Part shown: in pieces, positions 16,739 to 23,923 of the stretch
Position numbering within the stretch: the first letter of the stretch is position 1
How the letters are laid out: every line of letters starts with the position of its first letter
NCBI RefSeq assembly: GCF_900106535.1
Contig: NZ_FNOH01000004.1
Span: 62,001-126,000 of the forward strand
Reading direction: 5' to 3'
Source of the DNA: Myxococcus xanthus
GTDB taxonomy: Bacteria; Myxococcota; Myxococcia; Myxococcales; Myxococcaceae
DNA length: 64,000 nt
Translations under genes and position numbers: made by a program
Notes under the pieces: model-generated
What the model was told of the DNA's origin: nothing
Seen by the model: the letters and a program-made list of their open reading frames with translations, nothing else
Database searches by the model: none

Positions 16739-16903
16739 ACGTTTCTCCACTGCCAGGCGGGGACGTGCGGTTGAGATGGCAGGGAGAGAAATCCCCGCCT
16801 TCACCGTTAACTTACACTTCCGGCGAAAACAGGGGACACTCCTCGCAACGAAACACGCCGGCCTCAGCCATTCTCATGGATTGAGACAAGCGCGGAGCGG
16901 ACG

Positions 16904-17554
16904 CTATCGCGACAGCTCACGCACGGCGTGGCCCAGCTCAGGGAGGATGAGCGCCTCCAGCGCGAGCCGTACGGCCTTGGGCGAGCCCGGCAGCGCGAAG
17001 AGAATCATCCCCTGGTAGGTGCCCGCCGTGGCGCGGGACATCATCGCCGCGCTCCCCACCTGTCGGTAGGACAGCATCCGGAAGAGTTCACCAAACCCTG
17101 GCAGTTCCTTCTCGAACAGCGGACGCAACGTCTCCACCGTGCAGTCGCGCCGGCCAATCCCGGTGCCTCCGGTGAACAACACGGCCCGGGCCCCCGCCTC
17201 GCGCGCGGCATCCAGCGCGCCGCGAATGGCTTCCGGGTCATCCTTCACCACGAGGGTGCCAGCAATGCCGTGGCCCGCCGCCTCCAGGCCCTCGCGCAGG
17301 ACCTGGCCACTCTCATCGCGCGCCGCGTCGCGGCTGTCCGAGCACGTCACGATGAAGGTGCTGACATGCACCGGCGCTCGCGCCTTGTGCTCCTCCGCCG
17401 GGCCGTGGTCGTGGCCGTGCGGGTGATGATGATGGTGGTCGTGGTGATGATGCGTGTGGTCGTGGTCATGACCGTGGTGCCCATGAGGCCCGTGGTCATG
17501 ATGATGGTGCCCGTGAGGCCCATGGTCGTGGTCGTGGTCGTGGTCGTGTGCCAT
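16904..17554 (-). CDS. moaB: MoaB/MogA-type molybdopterin protein with a His-rich N-terminus
   Basis: 216 residues from the ATG at 17554 (GGAG eight bases upstream). The first about 57 residues contain about 30 His, mostly as HD and HHHH runs. From about residue 65 comes the MoaB/MogA domain: FIVTCSDSRDAARDESGQ, the FTGGTGIGRRDCT loop that binds molybdopterin, and RATAGTYQGMILFALPGSP. Family role: adenylylation of molybdopterin or a related step before Mo insertion. The His tract is expected to bind Ni, Zn, Cu or Co; a metal-storage role is inferred. It follows the Rieske gene by 29 bp on the same strand. Confidence 0.85.
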   Translation of the reverse strand: MAHDHDHDHDHGPHGHHHHDHGPHGHHGHDHDHTHHHHDHHHHHPHGHDHGPAEEHKARAPVHVSTFIVTCSDSRDAARDESGQVLREGLEAAGHGIAGTLVVKDDPEAIRGALDAAREAGARAVLFTGGTGIGRRDCTVETLRPLFEKELPGFGELFRMLSYRQVGSAAMMSRATAGTYQGMILFALPGSPKAVRLALEALILPELGHAVRELSR

Positions 17555-17583
17555 GACAGGTACTCCGGAGTGCGAGAGGGACT

Positions 17584-17901
17584 TCAGGGCGTGTCGGGCC
17601 AATCGATGACGAGCGAGCCGTCTTCGACCGCGACCTGCACCGTCGGCTGGTCGTCACAGACCCCCGGCGAGGTCGCGTTGCGCCCGGTGTCCATGTCGAA
17701 ACCGACCTCATGGCACGGGCAGACGACCATGTTGTCCTCGATGCGACCGCCGGACAGCAGACACCCGGCGTGGTTGCACCAGTCATCCAGGCCCTTGTAG
17801 CGCCCGTGGATCTTCGCGATACACACGTTGCGCTTGCCGACCTCGTAGCCCCGCATTTCCCTCTCGGCGAAGTCCGCCGGTCCCAGCTTGATCTTCGTCA
17901 T
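17584..17901 (-). CDS. Rieske-type [2Fe-2S] ferredoxin
   Basis: 105 residues. Contains both Rieske cluster boxes: C42-x-H44 in WCNHAGCLLSGG and C61-x-x-H64 in CPCHEVGFD, in the bacterial oxygenase-ferredoxin arrangement. It has no signal or membrane anchor, so it is cytoplasmic, like the ferredoxin components of dioxygenases or NirD-type subunits. Start ATG at 17901. It shares the strand with moaB 29 bp downstream and is divergent from polX, which starts about 66 bp away. The electron partner is not in view. A much longer frame antisense to polX runs into this gene, but only this part is real. Confidence 0.88.
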   Translation of the reverse strand: MTKIKLGPADFAEREMRGYEVGKRNVCIAKIHGRYKGLDDWCNHAGCLLSGGRIEDNMVVCPCHEVGFDMDTGRNATSPGVCDDQPTVQVAVEDGSLVIDWPDTP

Positions 17902-17967
17902 CGCGGCCCCTTTTCCCACAACGCGGGACTGGCTGCACTCCCGATGCCCGGGCATTACCTTCTCCCC

Positions 17968-19725
17968 GTGACTCCCGACGTGACCATCCCCACCGTTGTC
18001 GACAAGGCCACCGTCGCCCAGGTCCTCCGTGACATCTCCCTCCTGCTCCAGCTCCAGGGAGAAAGCGGGTTCCGCGTCCGCGCCTATGACATGGCGGCGG
18101 ACCGCATCGCCGGGCTTCCCCAGGAGCTGGGCCCCCTGGTCGCGGAAGGCCGGCTGGAGAGCCTCCCAGGCATCGGCCGCGCGCTCGCCGAGAAAATCTC
18201 CGAGCTGGTGTCCACCGGCCGGCTCGGCTACCTGGAGGAGCTGCGGGCACAGTTTCCTCCTGGGCTGCTGGAGCTGACGCAGTTGCCCGACGTGGGGCCG
18301 AAGAAGGTGGCCACGCTCTGGCGTGAGCTCCAGGTGAGCAGCATCGAGGAGTTGGAGCGGGCCTGCCGTGAGGGCCGCGTGCGGCAGGTCCGCGGCTTCG
18401 GCGCGAAGAGCGAAGCGAAGATGCTGGAAGGCATCGCCCTGTACCGCCGCGCGCGCGGCGAGCGCAAGCTGCTGGGCGAGGTACTGCCGGTGGCCACGGC
18501 GCTGCTGGAGCGGGTGAAGGCCGCGCCGGGCGTGGTGCGCGCCAGCCTGGGCGGCAGCGTGCGCCGACAGGCGGAGACCGTGGCGGACGTGGACATCATC
18601 GCCTCCGCGCCGGAGGCGGGACCGGTGCTGGATGCCCTGGCGAACGCACCCGGCGTGGCCGCGGTGCTGGGCAAGGGCGAAAGCAAATGCTCCGTGCGGT
18701 TGGAGGCCGGCGACCTCCAGGTGGACCTGCGCGTGCTGCCCGACGAGGACTTCGCCACCGCCCTGCACCACTTCACCGGCTCCAAGGCGCACCACATCCG
18801 CCTGCGCAACCTGGGGCAGGAACGCGGCCTCAAGATTTCCGAATGGGGCGTCCACCGGGACGACGGCACCAAGGTGCCCGTGACGGACGAGTCCGGGCTC
18901 TACGCCCTGCTGGACATGCAGTACGTGCCCCCCGAGCTGCGGGAGGACAACGGCGAGGTGGAGGCCGCACGCGAGGGACAGCTTCCCCAGGACCTGCTCA
19001 CGCTGGAGGACGTCCAGGGTGCGGTCCACGCGCACAGCACCTGGTCCGACGGGCGCAACAGCCTGGAGGAGATGGCGCTCGCGGCGCGGGCGCTGGGTCT
19101 GAAGTACCTGACCGTCACCGAGCACAGCGAGGCAGCCATCTACGCAGGCGGCTTGAAGGTGGATGACCTCAAGCGCCAGTGGGAGGAGATCGACCGCATC
19201 AACGCGGCGGTCTCCGGCGTGCGGCTGCTCAAGGGCATCGAGGTCGACATCCTGGAGTCCGGCGCGCTCGACTACGCCGACAGCGTCCTGGAGCAGCTCG
19301 AGGTCGTCATCGGCTCCATCCACGTCCGGCACGGCATGGACGAGGACCAGATGACGCGCCGGCTGCTGGCCGCGATGGACAACCCCTGCCTCCAGATTCT
19401 GGGGCACCCCACCGGCCGGCTCATCAACAGCCGGGAACCCTACCCCGTCCGCATGGACGAGGTCCTGGAGCGGGCCGCCGAACGCGGCGTGGCCGTGGAG
19501 GTCAACGGCAAGCCCGCGCGCCTGGACATCAAGGCCGAATATGTCCGGCAGGCTGTGAAGCGGGGCGTCCGCCTGGTGGTGAGCTGCGACGCGCACCAGA
19601 AGGAGGACCTGAGGAACCTGGCCTTCGCGGTGGCTACCGCGCGCCGGGGCTGGGCCCGAAAGGGGGACGTGCTCAACACGCTCCCGACGGACCGCTTCGT
19701 CACCGCGCTGCGCGAGCGCCGGTGA
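17968..19725 (+). CDS. polX: Family X DNA polymerase with PHP exonuclease domain (PolX)
   Basis: 585 residues. N-terminal 8-kDa-like and helix-hairpin-helix DNA-binding part (SLPGIGRALAEKISELV, LTQLPDVGPKKVATLW), then the polymerase-beta-like nucleotidyl transferase with GGSVRRQAETVADVDIIAS, then a C-terminal PHP domain (from about 350) with HAHSTWSDGRNSLEEMALAA, the His in the EHSE element, GIEVDIL and CDAHQK metal ligands. Known family: gap-filling repair polymerase with PHP-encoded 3'-5' exonuclease and AP-endonuclease activity. The start is unsure; an in-frame ATG at 17944 adds eight residues, and neither has a good ribosome-binding site. Confidence 0.92.
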   Translation: MTPDVTIPTVVDKATVAQVLRDISLLLQLQGESGFRVRAYDMAADRIAGLPQELGPLVAEGRLESLPGIGRALAEKISELVSTGRLGYLEELRAQFPPGLLELTQLPDVGPKKVATLWRELQVSSIEELERACREGRVRQVRGFGAKSEAKMLEGIALYRRARGERKLLGEVLPVATALLERVKAAPGVVRASLGGSVRRQAETVADVDIIASAPEAGPVLDALANAPGVAAVLGKGESKCSVRLEAGDLQVDLRVLPDEDFATALHHFTGSKAHHIRLRNLGQERGLKISEWGVHRDDGTKVPVTDESGLYALLDMQYVPPELREDNGEVEAAREGQLPQDLLTLEDVQGAVHAHSTWSDGRNSLEEMALAARALGLKYLTVTEHSEAAIYAGGLKVDDLKRQWEEIDRINAAVSGVRLLKGIEVDILESGALDYADSVLEQLEVVIGSIHVRHGMDEDQMTRRLLAAMDNPCLQILGHPTGRLINSREPYPVRMDEVLERAAERGVAVEVNGKPARLDIKAEYVRQAVKRGVRLVVSCDAHQKEDLRNLAFAVATARRGWARKGDVLNTLPTDRFVTALRERR

Positions 19726-19744
19726 TAGGCTGCGGCACCCGCCG

Positions 19745-20365
19745 ATGTCCCGCCTGCCGCCGCTGCTCCTCCTCTGCCTCCTCCCCTTCGCCTCCGCCGC
19801 GGCGGAGGCCGACAAGCCCTCGCGCGCCGACCTCCAACGGGTGCTGGAGCGACACGGGCGCTCGGTGGTGCACGTCAAGGGTCCTCGGAACGCGGGGCCC
19901 GGTGTCTTCGTGGGGTCCGCGGGACAGGTCCTCACGTCCGTCACTCCAGTGGGGGCCAGCTTCACCGGCCTGAATGCCGCCACGGTGGAGCACGACGGTA
20001 AGACGCTGCCCGCCCGCGTGGTGATGGCCAGCCAGGACCTCCAGGTGGCGGTGCTCGCCGCTCCGGATGGCGCGTACCCGGCGGCGCCCGTGAAGGTGCT
20101 TCGGGACGGCGACAGCCTTGACGGCCGCTGGCTGGTGGGCGTCCTCCCCGCCAAGAAGGGCCAGCCCGCGCGCCCCGTGCCGGCGCGAGCCCGGGCGGCC
20201 CAGCCCCCCTTCTATGATGTCCCCCTGGCCCTGCCCGCGGGCAGCCCCGTCTTCGACGCGGAGGGGCGGCTGGTGGCGGTGGTGGTGAAGAAGCACCGTC
20301 GCGGCTGCCGGGTGCTTCCGCTGAGCGCCGTGAAGGTGGAGCTGGCGTCGGTGGACATGCCATGA
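19745..20365 (+). CDS. Secreted degenerate HtrA/trypsin-fold protein
   Basis: 206 residues with a clear signal peptide (LLLLCLLPFASAAAEA). The remainder resembles the trypsin fold of HtrA proteases: GPGVFVGSAGQVLTSVTPVG matches the strand that normally carries the catalytic His, but that His is absent (T-P-V in place of N-H-V). Near the end GSPVFDAEGRLVAVVV matches the usual GNSGGPL region, without the Ser. No PDZ domain. So it looks like an inactive relative acting as a binder or scaffold. It overlaps the CPBP protease gene (ATGA at 20362), and the two proteins may work together. Confidence 0.7.
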   Translation: MSRLPPLLLLCLLPFASAAAEADKPSRADLQRVLERHGRSVVHVKGPRNAGPGVFVGSAGQVLTSVTPVGASFTGLNAATVEHDGKTLPARVVMASQDLQVAVLAAPDGAYPAAPVKVLRDGDSLDGRWLVGVLPAKKGQPARPVPARARAAQPPFYDVPLALPAGSPVFDAEGRLVAVVVKKHRRGCRVLPLSAVKVELASVDMP

Positions 20366-21081
20366 CCCAGGCCGTGACGACGCCCTGGCGACCGAACGCC
20401 GTTCAGGAAGCGGTGGGATTGTGGGCCGTGGGCTTCCTGTCCATCGTCGCCGCGTTCCTCCTGTTGGGCGGCACCAGCATCCCCAAGCTGGTCGCGACAG
20501 TGGGCTTCCTCTACCTGCCGCTCATCCCCATGCGCTGGCGGGACGAGGACTACGGGGACTACGGCCTGTCACTGCGCGCGTGGCGCGAGGACCTGCGCCT
20601 GTTCCTGCTGCTGTCCGCGGTGGTGGGCCCCCTCTTCTTCCTGGGTTTCGCCGCGTTCGTGGAGGTGCTCCCCCACCTGCCCCCGGCGCTGGCCAAGCAC
20701 CTCACTCCGCTGATGGGCGAGGCCCGCTTCCAGCCCCGCCTGCCCCCGCGCTTCGGCGAGTGGTTCATCGACCAGCTCTTCGTCGTCGCGCTGCCGGAGG
20801 AGTTCTTCTACCGGGGCTACCTCCAGACGCGGCTGCGCGACGCCTGGCCCCAGGGCCGCAAGTTCCTGGGGGGCCGGCTGGGCCCCGCCTTCTGGCTGAC
20901 GGCGCTGCTGTTCGCCCTGGGCCACCTGGCCATCTTCCAGGCGTGGCGGCTGTCCGTGTTCTTCCCAGCGCTGATCTTCGGGTGGATGCGGGAGCGCACC
21001 GGCACCGTCATCGGCGCCGCCTTGTTTCACGCGGCTTGCAACCTCTATGTGCGGTTTCTCGAGGTTTCTTTTTTCGGCTGA
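20362..21081 (+). CDS. CPBP-family intramembrane protease (possible myxosortase)
   Basis: 239 residues with about six to eight hydrophobic helices. The three conserved motifs of CPBP glutamic-type intramembrane proteases are present: EE-x3-R as PEEFFYRGYLQTRLRD, a F-x-x-x-H motif (FALGHLAIF), and the late H-x3-N (HAACNLY). Known members include Rce1-type CAAX proteases and, in Myxococcus, the myxosortase that processes MYXO-CTERM proteins. I consider it a candidate for that enzyme from family, context and a myxobacterial genome, but no MYXO-CTERM substrate was seen in this window. ATG start overlaps the preceding stop. Confidence 0.8.
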   Translation: MTQAVTTPWRPNAVQEAVGLWAVGFLSIVAAFLLLGGTSIPKLVATVGFLYLPLIPMRWRDEDYGDYGLSLRAWREDLRLFLLLSAVVGPLFFLGFAAFVEVLPHLPPALAKHLTPLMGEARFQPRLPPRFGEWFIDQLFVVALPEEFFYRGYLQTRLRDAWPQGRKFLGGRLGPAFWLTALLFALGHLAIFQAWRLSVFFPALIFGWMRERTGTVIGAALFHAACNLYVRFLEVSFFG

Positions 21082-21308
21082 TTTCTGCCGAATTTCGCCG
21101 CCCCTCCACTCCGTGCAGCAGCATCGCGCACACACCCCGTGAAAGAACGGGCGTGTTTACACGTCCGTAACCTGATTTCAACGGAACCTCGACAGGGTTT
21201 TACTTGCCTTTCGAGAATGGCTTATTGCGTTGAAAATATCGCAAGAAACTCCGCGCCACACTGCGGCGATAACTCTTCAACCCCCTTGCACTGAGTTCGA
21301 GACCCCCA

Positions 21309-23486
21309 ATGACGATTCGCCGCACCGAAGGTCCGAAGCCCACGATTCGCTCCACTGCTGCTTCCGAGGCTCAGTCGAAGACGGCCGCGAAGCCCGCGAC
21401 CATCGCCCCGAACGTCATCAAGGACGGGTTCGGCCCCGCGGCCAAGACGTCGGACCTGGCGCGCGCGGAGAAGACGCTGAAGCCGCTGCCGCCTCCCGTG
21501 GGCCGGCTCTCCCTGGAAAGCCGCGAGGCGCAGACCGCCATCCAGACGTCGCTGGCGCACCTGGCCCCCTCCACCCAGACCTCCATCCGCAACCCCGGCA
21601 TCATCGGCGGCGTGCAGTTCCCGGCGTACACGCCGAAGAGCGTGGAGCGTGACTCGCTGGGCATGACGCACGTGCGTCTGGACCGCCAGCACGAGGGCGT
21701 GAAGGTCTTCGGCGAGCAGGTCGTCACGCACCTCGACGCCGAGGGCAAGGTCAAGAGCACCACCGGCGACCAGTCTGAGATCCCGGCCGGCCTGGGCAAG
21801 GAGAAGCCCAAGGTGTCGCACAGCCAGGCGCTGGACATCGCGATGAAGGCGTTCGACGGCAAGCCGGACCGCCAGCCGAACTCCGAGCGCGTCATCTACA
21901 AGGACATCTCCGGTGAGTACCACTCCGCCTACCGGGTGGAAGTCACCAACGTGGATGGCACCGACAATCCGCGCAAGATGAACTACCTGGTGGACGCCAA
22001 CACCGGGAAGCTCTTCGAGCAGTTCAACACCATTGACGGCTTCGCCCGCCAGCACGGCGCCGCGCATGGCCACACCCACGCCGAAGGCGCGGACCACGCC
22101 GACCACGCCCACGGCGCTGCCGCGACGGCTTCCGAGATCAAGGCCTCGGCCACGCCGAAGGCGGAGATCGCCGACCTGGCCACCGTCACGTCGAAGATCA
22201 ACGTGACCCAGGACGGCACCGTGGACCAGCTGAAGCTGGACCTGGACATCGACCACACGTTCAAGGGCGACCTGTCGGTCACGCTCACCAGCCCCTCCGG
22301 CAAGTCGGAGACGGTGCACAACCGCAAGGGTGGCAGCGCGGACCACATCAAGGGCAGCTTCGACCTGAGCGGCTTCGCGGGCGAGTCCGCGAAGGGCGAG
22401 TGGACGCTGTCGGTGAAGGACAACGCGCGCCGCGACACGGGCACGCTGAACAGCTGGGGCCTGACCATCACCCCGAAGGCCGTTGAGCCCAACGAGCCCG
22501 GTCCCGGCGAGAAGATCGCGGACGACACGTCCATGTACAGCGGCAAGGTCGCGCTGGAAACGAAGAAGCAGGCGGACGGCACGTACACGCTCGAGGACGG
22601 CACGCGCGGCAAGGGCGTGGCGACCTACGACGCGATGAACCGCGAGCGCGCCAGCGGCCAGACGCAGATCAAGGACAACAACGACGTCTGGGGCGAGGCC
22701 ACGGACCCGGAGCGCAACAAGGCCGCGGTGGACGCGCACTACGGCGGCCAGATGATGTACGACTACATGAAGGACATCCTCGGCCGTGACTCCATCGACG
22801 GCGCGGGTGAGAAGCTGGTGTCCTACGTCCACGTCAGCAACAACTACGTGAACGCGTACTGGGACGGCGAGAAGATGAGCTACGGCGACGGCGACGGCCG
22901 CAACTCCGGTCCGCTCACCGCGCTGGACATCGCGGGCCATGAGATTGCCCACGGCCTCACCGAGCGCACCGCCGGCCTCATCTACCGCGGCGAGTCCGGT
23001 GGTCTGAACGAGGCGATGAGCGACATCATGGGCGCTGGCCTCGAGTGGTACGCGTCCCAGAAGAACCCCGACGTGAAGTTCAACTGGACGGTGGGCGAGA
23101 CGGCCTGGACGCCGAAGAACGGCGACCCCACCGACGGCCTGCGCTACATGGACGATCCGACGAAGGACAACTACTCGGTCGACAACTACAAGAACTACCC
23201 GAAGCAGACCGAGGTGCACGGCTCCAGCGGCATCGCGAACAACGCCTTCTACCTGCTGACCAACGGCGGAACCAACCGCACGTCCGGCATCGAAGTGAAG
23301 GACGCCATCGGCATGGAGAAGGGCCTGAAGATCTACTACCGCGCCCTGGCTCACTACATGACGCCGAGCACCACGTTCGCCCAGGCCCGCACCGCGACCA
23401 TCAACGCGGCGACGGACCTCTACGGCGCGGACTCCGCTGAAGTGGCGAAGGTCAAGGAGAGCTGGACCGCCGTCGGCGTGAACTAG
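21309..23486 (+). CDS. M4 (thermolysin-family) metallopeptidase with internal P domain
   Basis: 725 residues. Order: FTP/PepSY-type propeptide (about 110-235), a His-rich linker (about 248-270), a proprotein-convertase P domain (about 290-388: LDLDIDHTFKGDLSVTLTSP and SWGLTI), then the catalytic domain. Zinc site HEIAH (H544, H548) with E545, and third ligand E568 in GGLNEAMSD. In most relatives the P domain is C-terminal. There is no hydrophobic signal peptide at the N-terminus (MTIRRTEGPKPTIRSTAASE), so export would need another route. The 227-bp upstream region is AT-richer than its surroundings and may hold a promoter. Ends before a hairpin and a convergent gene. Confidence 0.9.
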   Translation: MTIRRTEGPKPTIRSTAASEAQSKTAAKPATIAPNVIKDGFGPAAKTSDLARAEKTLKPLPPPVGRLSLESREAQTAIQTSLAHLAPSTQTSIRNPGIIGGVQFPAYTPKSVERDSLGMTHVRLDRQHEGVKVFGEQVVTHLDAEGKVKSTTGDQSEIPAGLGKEKPKVSHSQALDIAMKAFDGKPDRQPNSERVIYKDISGEYHSAYRVEVTNVDGTDNPRKMNYLVDANTGKLFEQFNTIDGFARQHGAAHGHTHAEGADHADHAHGAAATASEIKASATPKAEIADLATVTSKINVTQDGTVDQLKLDLDIDHTFKGDLSVTLTSPSGKSETVHNRKGGSADHIKGSFDLSGFAGESAKGEWTLSVKDNARRDTGTLNSWGLTITPKAVEPNEPGPGEKIADDTSMYSGKVALETKKQADGTYTLEDGTRGKGVATYDAMNRERASGQTQIKDNNDVWGEATDPERNKAAVDAHYGGQMMYDYMKDILGRDSIDGAGEKLVSYVHVSNNYVNAYWDGEKMSYGDGDGRNSGPLTALDIAGHEIAHGLTERTAGLIYRGESGGLNEAMSDIMGAGLEWYASQKNPDVKFNWTVGETAWTPKNGDPTDGLRYMDDPTKDNYSVDNYKNYPKQTEVHGSSGIANNAFYLLTNGGTNRTSGIEVKDAIGMEKGLKIYYRALAHYMTPSTTFAQARTATINAATDLYGADSAEVAKVKESWTAVGVN

Positions 23487-23513
23487 TCCTCCCGCTTCAC
23501 TGAAGACACCCGA

Positions 23514-23554
23514 GCCCGGCCCGGCCCGCGACACACCGCGGACTGGCGCCGGGC
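23514..23554. terminator. Possible bidirectional terminator between convergent genes
   Basis: GCCCGGC at 23514-23520 pairs with GCCGGGC at 23548-23554, followed by TTCGGCTTTCC on the plus strand. It sits between the M4 peptidase stop and the convergent DUF1330 gene. The loop is long (27 bases) and the T-tract poor, so this is only a moderately good terminator. Confidence 0.4.
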
Positions 23555-23574
23555 TTCGGCTTTCCAGCGGCCGC

Positions 23575-23904
23575 TCAGGCCGGCGACTCCCCTACTTCGG
23601 TAACGGGCGTCGTGGCCGGCACGCCCTCCACCAGCAACATGATGGAGTGCGCGCTTTCGTGGCGGAGCGCCTTGGCGGCGGCGTATTCCGGGGATGCCCA
23701 CCAGGCCCTGGCGAGCTCCACGCTGGGGAACTCCAGCAGGACGAAGCGCGGAGGCTGCCAGGTGCCTTCCAGGGCCTGGGTGGGGCCACCCTTGACAAGG
23801 TAGCGGCCCCCGTAGGCCTTGAGCGACGGAGGCGCGAGCTGCTTGTACCGCTCGTAGGTCTGCGCGTCGTGCACCGAGACCTCGACCAGGACGTAAGCAG
23901 GCAT
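23575..23904 (-). CDS. DUF1330 family protein
   Basis: 109 residues. Starts MPAYVLVEVSVHDAQTYERY, then YGGRYLVKGG, and PRFVLLEFPSVELARAWWAS, the conserved DUF1330 pattern; ferredoxin-like (dimeric alpha-beta barrel) fold. Function is unproven, perhaps binding or oxidising a small molecule. ATG with CGAGGAG just upstream. The C-terminal about 20 residues (TTPVTEVGESPA) are an extra tail. It lies 19 bp downstream of the GYF protein gene on the same strand, so they may share a transcript. Confidence 0.85.
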   Translation of the reverse strand: MPAYVLVEVSVHDAQTYERYKQLAPPSLKAYGGRYLVKGGPTQALEGTWQPPRFVLLEFPSVELARAWWASPEYAAAKALRHESAHSIMLLVEGVPATTPVTEVGESPA

Positions 23905-23923
23905 GGGCGCTCCTCGCGGCGGC

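Noticed and set aside
17902..20154. Very long minus-strand open frame opposite polX
   Set aside because: Antisense to a well-conserved polymerase gene; only its last part (17584-17901) is a real Rieske ferredoxin. The rest is a shadow of high third-position GC.
21222..23534. Long minus-strand frame opposite the M4 peptidase
   Set aside because: Composition is Val/Arg/His-rich without domains, a mirror of the true gene.
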